Counted from the first letter of the stretch, positions 1-7,672 are shown. The stretch: 64,000 nt of DNA from Rhodothermales bacterium (GCA_028278205.1 JANQES010000043.1:108979-172978), one strand, 5' to 3'. Numbers and translations are program-made. The notes: generated by a model from the letters alone, not told the origin.

Positions 1-150
1 AGCACTGCCATATTTAATGATTGTTGGCAAGCTCAAAAATCATAATGTTATCAAGATGTTATAGATGACGTGCATCTCAGCGGCGTCGGGCGCGTTTGAG
101 CACCTGGATCAACCCTCGCAAACCAACCGTTTTGCCATATGGAACAAGTC

Positions 151-621
151 ATGGAGAAAGCCACCTTCGGAGCCGGGTGTTTCTGGGGTGTCGAGGCTGC
201 TTTTCGTCGCATCCCGGGCGTCATCGATACGGCGGTGGGCTATGCCGGCGGAACGCTCGACAACCCGACCTACCGGGACGTGTGCTCCGGCACGACGGGC
301 CACGCCGAAGTGGTAGAAGTGACCTACGACCCGGAGCAGGTTTCGTATGAACAGTTGCTCAACGTGTTCTGGGACAATCACAACCCCACGACGCGCAACC
401 GCCAGGGTCCGGACGTGGGCTCGCAGTATCGGTCGGCCATCTTTTTTCATACGCCGGACCAGCAAACCATAGCCCAGGCCTCGAAAGAACGCCTCGACCA
501 GAATGGCCGGTTTCGCCGTCCGATTGTGACGGAGATCACCCGGGCCTCTACGTTCTACCGCGCTGAAGAATATCACCAGCGCTATCTCGAAAAACGCGGC
601 CTGGCACACTGTCACATCTAA
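151..621 (+). CDS. msrA: Peptide-methionine (S)-S-oxide reductase MsrA
   Basis: Reduces the S-epimer of methionine sulfoxide in proteins back to methionine, a cytoplasmic oxidative-damage repair step. The catalytic GCFWG motif lies at residues 9-13, with Cys10 as the expected nucleophile, followed by the family-typical VGYAGG and GHAEVVEV segments. The length (156 residues) matches single-domain MsrA. An ATG at 139 is also in frame, but the one at 151 has a GGA 7 nt upstream and gives the usual MEKATF start. There is no MsrB domain or neighbour. The TAA stop (619-621) runs directly into a 27-bp palindrome and then a strong terminator, so the gene is probably monocistronic. Confidence 0.95.
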   Translation: MEKATFGAGCFWGVEAAFRRIPGVIDTAVGYAGGTLDNPTYRDVCSGTTGHAEVVEVTYDPEQVSYEQLLNVFWDNHNPTTRNRQGPDVGSQYRSAIFFHTPDQQTIAQASKERLDQNGRFRRPIVTEITRASTFYRAEEYHQRYLEKRGLAHCHI

Positions 622-647
622 TGAATTTTGACTTCGTCAAAATTCAT
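621..647. repeat. Minimal copy of the ATGAATTTTGAC inverted-repeat element
   Basis: Two perfect 12-bp arms, ATGAATTTTGAC (621-632) and its reverse complement (636-647), separated by TTC. It overlaps the last base of the msrA TAA stop. It is the arms-only version of the 84-86 bp element seen at 7071, 7183, 19497 and 44501. Confidence 0.9.
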
Positions 648-654
648 ATTATTT

Positions 655-695
655 AAGAAGAAAGGGAGGTCCCACCGGGACCTCTCTTTCTTCTT
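655..695 (+). terminator. Rho-independent terminator of msrA
   Basis: A 19-bp stem with one mismatch, left arm 655-673 and right arm 677-695, with a 3-nt loop and a T-rich right side (TTTCTTCTTT). It ends msrA and sits upstream of the esterase gene, whose start must therefore lie further downstream. Confidence 0.85.
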
Positions 696-784
696 TGAGG
701 CAACTCTTTGTGCCTTTTTGCAACCTCTCCCCGGCTCTTGCGTCGATAGGGATTTCGCTGCCCTCATCGCCAATTGTGGACGTG

Positions 785-1981
785 ATGATGAACCGGACGT
801 TCTCGATCTTTGCCGCCGTTTTCTTGTTTCTCGCCGCTGCGCCGGTACTCAGCCTCGCCCAGAACAGCGACCCGATCCCCGTGGTGGTCGGCGAACAGGT
901 GACGATTCATTCGGAGATCCTGGGCGAAGACCGCCCTGTGTGGATCCACAAACCCTTCGTCTATGACCAGACGGCCACGGCCTACCCGGTGCTCTATCTG
1001 CTCGACGGCGACGCCCACTTCCTGCATACCTCCGGCATCATCCAGTTTCTTTCCAACATCGGGTATATGTCCCCGATGCTCGTGGTGGCCTTGCCCAACA
1101 CTGACCGCACCCGCGACCTGACGCCCGCGCTCTCGAACGAAGACACCCGCTTCCCCACCGCCGGCGGCGCCGACAACTTCCTGGCTTTCATCGCCGACGA
1201 GCTGATGCCGTTCGTCGAGCGAAATTACCGCGCGGCGCCGTACAAAGTGCTCGTGGGGCATTCGTTCGGCGGTCTCTTTGCCATCCACGCGCTGCTGGAG
1301 CGGCCTGAGGTGTTCGATGCCTACGTCTCCATCAGCCCGAGCCTGTGGTGGGACGGCAAAGCGCTGCTGCCGAAAGCCGAGGCGTTTTTCACCGAAAACC
1401 GAGACCTCACCGGCTATCTCTACATGACCATCGGCAACGAGGGCGGCGCCATGCTGGCCGGCAACTGGGGCCTGGCCGGCATCCTCGAAGAAAAAGCCCC
1501 CGCCGGCTTCGAATGGCACTTCGACTACATGGAGCAAGAGACCCACGGCTCCATCCCCCACCGCACCACCTACAACGCCCTCGAAACCCTCTTTGCCGAC
1601 TGGCGCCTCGACAACCCCGGACGCCTCTTCGACGAAGGCGGCCTCGAAGCGCTCGACGCCCACTACGCCGCGCTCTCGAAAAAATTCGGTTACGAGATCA
1701 TCACACCCGAAGCGACGGTCAACAGCATGGGCTACCGGCTCCTCGGGCAGAACAAGGTCGAAGAAGCCATTGCCGTGCTCCAGCGCAACGTGGAGGTCTA
1801 CCCCACGTCCGTCAACGTCTACGACAGCCTCGGCGATGCCTACAACGCCGCCAAACGCTTCGAAGAAGCCAAAGACAACTACCTGAAGGCCTGCACCATG
1901 GGCCGCGCCGCCAACCACCCCAGCACAGCCGTCTACTGCGCCAACCTGGAACGCGTCACCGAAAAGCTGGGGTCGCAGTGA
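785..1981 (+). CDS. Secreted alpha/beta-hydrolase (Fes/IroE-type esterase) with C-terminal TPR region
   Basis: A predicted exported esterase. Residues 1-26 form a signal peptide (hydrophobic core ending in LSLAQ). The body matches the esterase family that includes enterochelin and other serine esterases: YPVLYLLDGD strand, then the nucleophile elbow GHSFGG with Ser at about residue 160, and a late His-containing segment near HGSIPHR. The last 90 residues look like TPR helices (VEEAIAVLQRNVEVYP, YDSLGDAYNAAKRFEEA). The start at 785 is preferred because an earlier in-frame ATG (695) lies in the msrA terminator and would bury the signal peptide; a GGA at 778-780 precedes the second ATG at 788. 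The substrate cannot be told from sequence. Confidence 0.85.
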   Translation: MMNRTFSIFAAVFLFLAAAPVLSLAQNSDPIPVVVGEQVTIHSEILGEDRPVWIHKPFVYDQTATAYPVLYLLDGDAHFLHTSGIIQFLSNIGYMSPMLVVALPNTDRTRDLTPALSNEDTRFPTAGGADNFLAFIADELMPFVERNYRAAPYKVLVGHSFGGLFAIHALLERPEVFDAYVSISPSLWWDGKALLPKAEAFFTENRDLTGYLYMTIGNEGGAMLAGNWGLAGILEEKAPAGFEWHFDYMEQETHGSIPHRTTYNALETLFADWRLDNPGRLFDEGGLEALDAHYAALSKKFGYEIITPEATVNSMGYRLLGQNKVEEAIAVLQRNVEVYPTSVNVYDSLGDAYNAAKRFEEAKDNYLKACTMGRAANHPSTAVYCANLERVTEKLGSQ

Positions 1982-2074
1982 ACACATCGAGGGCAGGGGA
2001 CATCGACCGTGTAGCATTTCAAAATGAAGAGAGTAGAGTTACAGCATTCACCAGCGACGAAAACGGAGCAGCAA

Positions 2075-2482
2075 ATGAACCAATCACTCTTTTCCACGAT
2101 CCAGGCAGCCAACGCGACGATCATCGCTAACGGCAACCTGGACGCCATCGGAGATTTTTTCACACCGGACTATGTGGCCCACCTCACCGACCGTGACATG
2201 GAAGGCGGTCACGACGCGATTCGTAGATTCCTCGGCATACTTCGACGCGCGTTCCCGGATCTCCAGGTTGAAGTCGAGGTTCTCCTGGAGGGAGAGAACC
2301 GCGTGGCGTGGCAGCGGACGCTACGGGGCACCCACCAGGGCGACTTCATGGGCTTCCCCGGCACAGGTCGTCAAATCGTGTGGCGCGATATGTTTACGAG
2401 CCAATTCCGCGACGGGCTGATTGCGGAAGACTGGGTGGTCACAGATCTGGCAGAGCGGCTCCTGCTGGCGCGAAAGCGCTGA
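2075..2482 (+). CDS. SnoaL-like / ester cyclase family protein
   Basis: A 135-residue single-domain protein of the NTF2-like fold, SnoaL/ester-cyclase type. Visible family features are the early FFTPDYVAHL segment, the GGHDAIRRFL helix, the FPDLQVEVEVLLEGENRVAWQRTLRGTHQGDFMGFPGTGR sheet region read as short blocks, and a final DLAERLL helix. Members isomerise or cyclise small molecules or have no known activity, so the substrate is unknown. Start choice: GGAG at 2065-2068 sits 6 nt before ATG 2075; an ATG at 2024 is possible but lacks this site. It follows the esterase by 93 bp on the same strand and could be co-transcribed. Confidence 0.8.
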   Translation: MNQSLFSTIQAANATIIANGNLDAIGDFFTPDYVAHLTDRDMEGGHDAIRRFLGILRRAFPDLQVEVEVLLEGENRVAWQRTLRGTHQGDFMGFPGTGRQIVWRDMFTSQFRDGLIAEDWVVTDLAERLLLARKR

Positions 2483-2529
2483 CCGATTGAATTTCACGAA
2501 AGCACCTTCCCAACATTGCCGGGACCAGC

Positions 2530-3174
2530 ATGGCTCTCCCCCGTCAGGCTGCGCCTGGAGGAGGCCTCGACCGCCTCGCTCTAGCCGGCGCCGCCGCTAC
2601 CGCCGCGCTGCATTTCCTCACTTTCTCTGAGGGCGTCAATCCGTACTTCATCGTCGGTGCCTGCGTCTTCTGGGTCAGTTTCGTCGTTGTTCGCGTCCGA
2701 CGACGCGCGGGGATTCTCCGCGAGTGGGGCTTCAGGCTCGACAACCTGCGGGAAGCCTCCGTCGTCCCCCTCCTGTTCTTCGCCGGCACGGCCTCCGTCC
2801 TGGCGGTGTATGCGCTCGTGCAGGGGCACTTCCGTTTTCCGCTCCACGGCGTGTTGTTGTTGCTGCTCTACCCCGTCTGGGGAACCATCCAACAATTCCT
2901 GGTGCTCGGTGTTGTGGTGGGAAACCTGGAGAAAATCCCGATTCTGGGCGAAAACCGGCTGTTGCTCGTCCTGATGGGTGCCATCGTCTTCGGGGCGGTT
3001 CACCTTCCCAATCTCCTTCTGACCGCCGGCACCACCGTCCTCGCGCTTGTTTACGTGCCTGTGTTCCTGCGACATCGAAACGTGTGGCCCCTGGGGCTTG
3101 TCCACGGCTGGCTGGGTTCGTTGTTCTACCTTTGGGCCTTGAATCAGGACCCCTGGCTGCGTACGTTCGGCTAG
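2530..3174 (+). CDS. CPBP/CAAX-like membrane protein with degenerate catalytic motif
   Basis: A 214-residue polytopic inner-membrane protein with about six hydrophobic segments. The order of motifs resembles the CPBP (Abi/CAAX protease) intramembrane family: a WGTIQQFLVLG block where active members carry EExxxR, then FGAVHLPN (the FxxxH motif), then HGWLGSLFY. The two glutamates of the first motif are replaced by QQ and the following Arg is absent. It could be a catalytically dead member or a variant subfamily. It lies 48 bp after the SnoaL-like gene and 45 bp before the glycosyltransferase, so the three may form one transcript. Confidence 0.65.
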   Translation: MALPRQAAPGGGLDRLALAGAAATAALHFLTFSEGVNPYFIVGACVFWVSFVVVRVRRRAGILREWGFRLDNLREASVVPLLFFAGTASVLAVYALVQGHFRFPLHGVLLLLLYPVWGTIQQFLVLGVVVGNLEKIPILGENRLLLVLMGAIVFGAVHLPNLLLTAGTTVLALVYVPVFLRHRNVWPLGLVHGWLGSLFYLWALNQDPWLRTFG

Positions 3175-3218
3175 GACTCAGAGACTCTCAGGCATCCGCT
3201 CGCAAAAGAGCTTTAACC

Positions 3219-4535
3219 ATGCCGCGGATCTTATTTGCAACAAACAGCGCGACGGGGCATGTTCTCCCCGCTTTGACGCTTGCAAAAAAATTAGTAGCGC
3301 GGGGGCATGAGGTCGGTTGGTACACAAGCCCGCGTTTTCGCAACCGCATCGAGGCTTCCGGCGCGACCTTCATGCCCTACAGAACGGCTCAGGATATTGA
3401 ATGGGAGCGGATTGATGAACTCTTTCCTGAACGCAGGCAGCTAAAAGAAAGCGCCCAATTCAGGTGGGATATGACGAAATCGCTGGGATTGGCCCTGGAT
3501 CAATACAAAGACTTGTCAGACATCGTGAACGAATTCCGCGCTGACGTGATTCTGGGCGATGTGATGCTCTTCGCTGCGCAGTTCGTATCAGAAAAAATGG
3601 GATTGCCCTATGTCTTTTATTCCCCGGTGCCGTTGATGACGCTGAGTCACGACACCCCGCCGCCGGACACCCCTTTCAGACCCAACGCATCGCCCTGGGG
3701 ACGCCTCCGCAATCGGCTGCTGAACTGGTTGGTCTTCCGGGTAGCACTCGGCGGAATCAACCGGGAGGTGGCCCAATGCCGCGCTCGTGTGGGATTACCG
3801 AAATCTGAGCACGTTTTTTTCGACCTCTGTTCCCGGAAGGCCGACCTGCACTTGCAAACGACCGTTCGAGCCTTTGAATTTCCTCGCAGCGACCTGCCCG
3901 ATCATGTCCATTTCATCGGTGCCCTCCTACCGGAGGCGCCCTCAGCATTTGCAGCGCCATCCTGGTGGGATGAGGTGAAAGATGAACGCCCGGTCGTCCT
4001 GGTGACACAGGGCACGATCGCTAAAAATCTCGACGATCTGGTCAATCCTACCATTCAGGGCCTGGCGGCAGAGGATGTGCTGGTGGTAGGAACGATTGGA
4101 GACCAACCTCTAGATACCGTGAAGCCCCATCCGCTGCCTGACAATGTGCGACTCGAACCCTTTATCCCCTTTGCCCACCTCCTGCCGCATGTTGATGTGA
4201 TGGTGACCAATGGCGGCTATGGCGGTACGCATTATGCGCTGACTCATGGCGTGCCGCTCGTCGTGGCAGGCCAGACCGAGGATAAGGCCGAAGTAGGCGC
4301 GCGTATTTCCTGGTCAGGGGTGGGGATAAACCTCAAAACCAGCACCCCCACCCCGGAACAGGTTCGGAAAGCCGTCAACGACGTCTTGAGCACCGGGCAC
4401 TACAAGCGGAGAGCCCAGTCGATGCAAGCGGAGTTCGCCAACCACGATGCCCCGACCGAAGCCGCCGAACTGATAGAAGCGGTGGTGGTTCAACGTTCGA
4501 AGTTCAAAGTTCAAGGTTCGTTTACGCCTGGATGA
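3219..4535 (+). CDS. Macrolide-type (GT1) glycosyltransferase
   Basis: A 438-residue GT-B fold UDP-sugar transferase of the MGT/UGT type. The N-terminal acceptor domain opens with RILFATNSATGHVLPAL, and the donor domain has the family C-terminal signature TNGGYGGTHYALTHGVPLVV at about residue 330 and AGQTEDK after it. The open frame continues upstream without a convincing start; ATG 3219, preceded by AAAGAG, gives the standard N-terminus. The last 15 or so codons are made of a short repeated word (gttcaa-type, 4488-4520), so the C-terminal tail after ELIEAV is probably not ancestral: an array seems to have replaced the original stop. The acceptor is unknown. Confidence 0.85.
   Translation: MPRILFATNSATGHVLPALTLAKKLVARGHEVGWYTSPRFRNRIEASGATFMPYRTAQDIEWERIDELFPERRQLKESAQFRWDMTKSLGLALDQYKDLSDIVNEFRADVILGDVMLFAAQFVSEKMGLPYVFYSPVPLMTLSHDTPPPDTPFRPNASPWGRLRNRLLNWLVFRVALGGINREVAQCRARVGLPKSEHVFFDLCSRKADLHLQTTVRAFEFPRSDLPDHVHFIGALLPEAPSAFAAPSWWDEVKDERPVVLVTQGTIAKNLDDLVNPTIQGLAAEDVLVVGTIGDQPLDTVKPHPLPDNVRLEPFIPFAHLLPHVDVMVTNGGYGGTHYALTHGVPLVVAGQTEDKAEVGARISWSGVGINLKTSTPTPEQVRKAVNDVLSTGHYKRRAQSMQAEFANHDAPTEAAELIEAVVVQRSKFKVQGSFTPG
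4488..4520. repeat. Short-word array (GTTCAA word) inside the glycosyltransferase 3' end
   Basis: Four to five degenerate copies of a 7-8 bp word (GTTCAACG, TTCGAA, GTTCAAA, GTTCAAG) in tandem. Unlike other arrays in the window, which follow a stop codon, this one is translated as the C-terminal tail of the glycosyltransferase. Confidence 0.7.
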
Positions 4536-4659
4536 AGTCGTGGCGATCATCCTCGCGTTGGGAACAGACAAGTATGATCCGGACCGGAAAAAGGTCGGGG
4601 ATTTTGCGGCCTAAAAGGCAAAGGCATTGGCCGGCGTTGTGAAGATCCTGGCAGCCTGA
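4519..4659 (+). pseudogene. Possible remnant of a gene 3' end
   Basis: In a frame different from the glycosyltransferase, the sequence from about 4519 reads RLRLDEVVAIILALG, then TDKYDPDRKKVGDFAA, then a TAA, and continues in the same frame as KAKALAGVVKILAA before a TGA at 4657-4659. It looks like the protein-like tail of a lost gene, broken by an in-frame stop, with no start. No family is recognised; it could be chance. Confidence 0.25.
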
Positions 4660-4751
4660 TTTTGATTAGCGCCTTTTTATTCCTCCCCCTCGGAGATTGT
4701 CATGCTTATTTTAAATGGATAGGGCCGTAATGTTAATGCAGATCAAAACAA

Positions 4752-4817
4752 ACTTAATAAAAACAAAAAACCCCGGGCCCTGGCACCGGCTCAAGGCCGG
4801 GAGAAGGGTACCCGGGG
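4752..4817 (-). terminator. Terminator-like hairpin on the minus strand
   Basis: CCCCGGG (4771-4777) pairs with CCCGGGG (4811-4817), with an inner CCGGC/GCCGG stem. Read on the minus strand it is followed by TTTTTTGTTTTT (4770 down to 4759). It has no T-run on the plus strand. No minus-strand gene ends nearby; the closest is the radical SAM gene ending at 5716, so its transcript would have to cross the Abi gene as antisense. The rest of 4660-4929 is A/T-rich with no gene seen. Confidence 0.55.
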
Positions 4818-4929
4818 GCTGCTATCACATAATATCGGTTCAAGATGTAAAAGTTTCAGGCTCGATGCAATTTTTCTTACCTTCACAAACCGGCCAAAAA
4901 GGCTCCATTGACAGATCATCGCTATCACC

Positions 4930-5655
4930 ATGCCCGAAACTAGATACTTTAACGCGTTACGAAATGCTCTGTCTAACGAACGCCTGTCAAAATACAAACG
5001 AGATGGCGATCTGTCAGACGCAGAGGCAATAGGTCGTTATTTTTATAACATTTGCTTGTGTGAGGCCCTATATCCTGCCCTTCAAGGACTTGAAGTAGCT
5101 CTGCGCAACAATCTCGACTCGGCGGTCTCAAACCGATATGGTGATGCGTGGATCAGTCCTACATCCTATGTGCTCGACGGATACAGACGCGATGATGTAG
5201 CTGAAGCGATAGAACGGTTAGAGAGAGAAGAAAAGGGAAATTATACCTCATCAGACCTCATTAGTGCTTTGGGGTTTGGTTTCTGGGTAGGGCTCCTCTC
5301 GAAAAATTACGAGACAGGCAATACACATGGAACTGATTTATGGCCGTTTCTTCTGAAGCAAGTATTTCCGAATCTCGAAAGACGACGACGAACACGGCAA
5401 ACCGTGGCTAATTTCTTTACCAAGATGCGTAGGCTGCGTAATCGGGTTTTTCATCACGAGCCTATATGGCATTATAAAGACCTGGAGCAGCAGCATGCAC
5501 AAATATTGCAAGGCATAATCTGGATGTGCCCCGAACTTTGCGACACACTCAAGCTATTCGACAGATTTCCAGAGGTGTACCGCAACGGTCCAACTCCATG
5601 TCACGCTAAGCTAGAGGGTCTCCTTGATTCCATAAGATCGAATGACAACACATAA
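4930..5655 (+). CDS. Abi-like HEPN-domain protein (abortive-infection type)
   Basis: A 241-residue protein of the Abi_2/AbiD-AbiF type. The N-terminal half has the family-like helices (YFYNICLCEALYPALQGLEVALRNNLD in short blocks, then ISALGFGFWVGLLS). The key feature is MRRLRNRVFHHEPIW at about residue 165: the R-N-R-x-x-H-H arrangement is the HEPN RNase signature (R-x4-6-H). Such proteins are thought to cleave host RNA on phage infection, alone or with a partner. No partner gene is adjacent. The gene is clearly A/T-richer than its neighbours and ends in AATGACAACACATAA, which suggests horizontal transfer. No SD is visible; a start at this ATG fits the family N-terminus. Confidence 0.8.
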   Translation: MPETRYFNALRNALSNERLSKYKRDGDLSDAEAIGRYFYNICLCEALYPALQGLEVALRNNLDSAVSNRYGDAWISPTSYVLDGYRRDDVAEAIERLEREEKGNYTSSDLISALGFGFWVGLLSKNYETGNTHGTDLWPFLLKQVFPNLERRRRTRQTVANFFTKMRRLRNRVFHHEPIWHYKDLEQQHAQILQGIIWMCPELCDTLKLFDRFPEVYRNGPTPCHAKLEGLLDSIRSNDNT

Positions 5656-5715
5656 GAAGAAGGCTGATGAATTAAGAAACGGTCTATCCACTGCGAAAAC
5701 ACCCCTTCAACACCT

Positions 5716-7065
5716 CTAAAGCTCTGCCAGGGCCATGTGCGTTTTGAGGATGCGGTTCTGGTGTTCGTGGTAAAACTCGCAGTTCTCCTTTTTCTGGACC
5801 TCGCGCATCTCCATCTGGTTGCGCGGGCAGCCGCCCAGGCACGTGGGTAGATGCTCGCAGCCCCGGCACACCGGGTTCGTCACCGGGTTCCACGCGCGCC
5901 ATTTTTGCGCGTTGGGATTGTAGATGTCGAGTTCCTGGCCGAGCATGCCGATGGCTTCGCTGGAGTCGTCGACGGCCAGGCCGCATTTGTGGACTTCGCC
6001 GTTGGGGTTGAAAATATAGCCGTTGGGGCCGATGGCGCCGCAGTTGTAGAGCTTCGGCTCGGGAAACTGATACAGGCCCTGGAAGAGCACCGGCACTCCC
6101 AGTGCGTGCAGCCGCGTGATCCATTGCATGTTGACGCGCTCGAACTCATCCACCGAGCATACTTCCGTGGCCACCGAGGAGCACGCCTCGGTGAAGGGCG
6201 AGATGCGCGCAAGGTACGGATAGAACCGCGTGTCCGGCCCCAACCAGCCGCGTTCCTCGAAGAAATCCAACAACCCCCAGGCTTCGTGCAGGTTGCGTTT
6301 GTCTACGTTGATGCGCAGGCGCACGACGAACTTGCCGACGACTTTGTCTAAGCCCCGGATGGTTTGATCGAACGAAGCGATGGCTGCGGATTTGCCGGGC
6401 CGCCGCTCGTCGTGCGTGACGCGCAGGCCGTCCAGGGTGATCTGCAAGCGCTCAATCTTAGACCGCTGCATGACCTCGACCACCTCATCGGTGATGACGG
6501 TGCCGTTGGTGATGGCCTGGGCGCTGTAGGGCGTGTCGTACTTTTTGCAGAGATCGAGGAACGCCTTCGAGAGATAGTCGATGGCCGGCAGGGCCAGCAG
6601 CGGCTCGCCGCCGAACCAGTCTACCGACATTTTCGGGATGTCGCGGGTCTCGAACTTGTCTCTGACGAAGGCGATGATCTGATCCTGGCGCGTCTTGTTC
6701 ATGAAGCCGCGCTTCTTGCCCACAAAACAATAGGAACAGCCCAGGTTGCACCCGAACGTCGGCAAGATGGTCAGGAGAAACGCAGAGTGCTCACGCGTTC
6801 GGTAGTACTGCTCTTCGATAGCCGCCACTTCGTCGAGGTCGTGCTCGACGACGTAGCCACCGGCCAGCAGGTGCTTGAAGAGCGGTTCGTCTTCGTGCTC
6901 CGGCGAGATGGGCTGCCCCGCCGGCACGCTTTGCATGATCGACCGGCACCGCGCCATCGGACTCGCCGAGAGCTTCAAGACCGCGCCGCTGCGTCCGTTA
7001 TAGAGCAACCCCTCCCCTCCCTCCAGGTCGATAAACCGCGTGTAGTGCGACGTTTTCCAGGACAT
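5716..7065 (-). CDS. Radical SAM / SPASM peptide maturase
   Basis: A 449-residue radical SAM enzyme. Residues 1-80 resemble the PqqD-like leader-binding part seen at the N-terminus of peptide maturases (TRFIDLEGGEGLLYNGRSGA). The [4Fe-4S]-SAM motif CNLGCSYC has Cys106, Cys110 and Cys113. The C-terminal third holds a SPASM-type cysteine set: YNCGAIGPNGYIFNPNGEVHKCG split over about 340-365 and CRGCEHLPTCLGGCPRN near 400-415. SPASM enzymes carry auxiliary clusters and install crosslinks in ribosomal peptides, or activate sulfatases. The gene 200 bp upstream on the same strand encodes a small protein with two Cys-containing repeats, the obvious substrate. The exact modification (thioether, C-C or other) cannot be read from sequence. 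Confidence 0.9.
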   Translation of the reverse strand: MSWKTSHYTRFIDLEGGEGLLYNGRSGAVLKLSASPMARCRSIMQSVPAGQPISPEHEDEPLFKHLLAGGYVVEHDLDEVAAIEEQYYRTREHSAFLLTILPTFGCNLGCSYCFVGKKRGFMNKTRQDQIIAFVRDKFETRDIPKMSVDWFGGEPLLALPAIDYLSKAFLDLCKKYDTPYSAQAITNGTVITDEVVEVMQRSKIERLQITLDGLRVTHDERRPGKSAAIASFDQTIRGLDKVVGKFVVRLRINVDKRNLHEAWGLLDFFEERGWLGPDTRFYPYLARISPFTEACSSVATEVCSVDEFERVNMQWITRLHALGVPVLFQGLYQFPEPKLYNCGAIGPNGYIFNPNGEVHKCGLAVDDSSEAIGMLGQELDIYNPNAQKWRAWNPVTNPVCRGCEHLPTCLGGCPRNQMEMREVQKKENCEFYHEHQNRILKTHMALAEL

Positions 7066-7070
7066 AGCTT

Positions 7071-7156
7071 ATGAATTTTGACGTTCGAATTTGGCGATAG
7101 GGCACAGGTATCCAGAAGGCCGAAGACCCCCAACGGTTTTCCCTGTCAAAATTCAT
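7071..7156. repeat. Full ATGAATTTTGAC element, copy A
   Basis: Perfect 12-bp arms at 7071-7082 and 7145-7156 around a 62-nt interior. It lies 5 bp upstream of the radical SAM start codon, between precursor and maturase. The interior shares only scattered blocks with the other copies, but the length is the same. Confidence 0.85.
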
Positions 7157-7182
7157 AAATGCGGGCTTTGCCCGTAATCATT

Positions 7183-7268
7183 ATGAATTTTGACACGCCA
7201 ACGTTGTTAAAAAAGCGGGGCATTTCGGCATGACACAAGCCTCACCGAACACGCCAGTCAAAATTCAT
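7183..7268. repeat. Full ATGAATTTTGAC element, copy B (supplies the precursor stop codon)
   Basis: Perfect 12-bp arms at 7183-7194 and 7257-7268 around a 62-nt interior that begins and ends with ACGCCA. The interior aligns in reverse orientation with that of the copy at 44501 (shared blocks TTCGGT, GGCTTG, TGGCGT). The TGA stop of the precursor (7265-7267) lies inside the right arm. A small GCGGGC/GCCCG hairpin (about 7161-7174) separates it from copy A. Confidence 0.85.
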
Positions 7269-7516
7269 ACAATGCACGTGTCGCCGCCGAAGCACGGGTC
7301 GTCGCGCAGCAGATCGGCGCGCTTCAACGCAGTTCCGAGGTTGGGCTGAAGAACGATGTCGGCGCCGGCATCGAACGACGTAGCGGCGATGCAGGTGTCG
7401 CCGGAATAGCAATCAGCGCCTCTAAGACCCATCGCCCTCAACTCTTTGACCGATGCCGGCTTGGGCAGCCGAACCCACATGACCACATCCTGCTCCCGTT
7501 CTTTCTCGTAACCCAT
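7265..7516 (-). CDS. Candidate RiPP precursor with duplicated C-x2-G-D-T-C-I motif
   Basis: An 83-residue protein encoded just upstream of the radical SAM/SPASM gene. The charged N-terminal half (MGYEKEREQD...KELRAMGLRG) looks like a leader. Two near-identical motifs follow: CYSGDTCI at residues 36-43 and CFGGDTCI at 75-82; the only four cysteines of the protein are in them, and the protein ends one residue after the second. The intervening 30 residues contain no Cys. The start at 7516 is chosen because GGAGG lies 6 nt upstream; an ATG at 7528 is the one containing that GGAGG. I do not recognise a described precursor family. The role as substrate is inferred from adjacency, size and repeat structure. 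Confidence 0.75.
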   Translation of the reverse strand: MGYEKEREQDVVMWVRLPKPASVKELRAMGLRGADCYSGDTCIAATSFDAGADIVLQPNLGTALKRADLLRDDPCFGGDTCIV

Positions 7517-7672
7517 GATGTCCTCCATGTTGTCAGGTTCTTCAAAGGATCTTCATTAGGCTGCAAAAAGATGAATGTGACGCTCGATGGCTGCGGGCAT
7601 ACCCCCATCCGATTTGTAGGAGAAAAGCTACCAGCCCTGTAGGTGAATCCCCCACAGATTTTTTTCGTCGGC

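Noticed and set aside
1..138. Promoter upstream of msrA
   Set aside because: TTGTTG and AATGTT-like hexamers can be found, but the match is weak and several alternatives are equally good.
764..2017. Long open frame opposite the esterase gene
   Set aside because: Gly/Val/Ala/His-rich antisense frame of a GC-rich gene with no family features; many such frames oppose real genes in this window (for example opposite rpoB, rpoC, eno, lon).
4771..4817. Structured RNA or riboswitch upstream of the Abi gene
   Set aside because: The hairpin has its T-run only on the minus strand and no conserved RNA family motif was recognised; a terminator is simpler.
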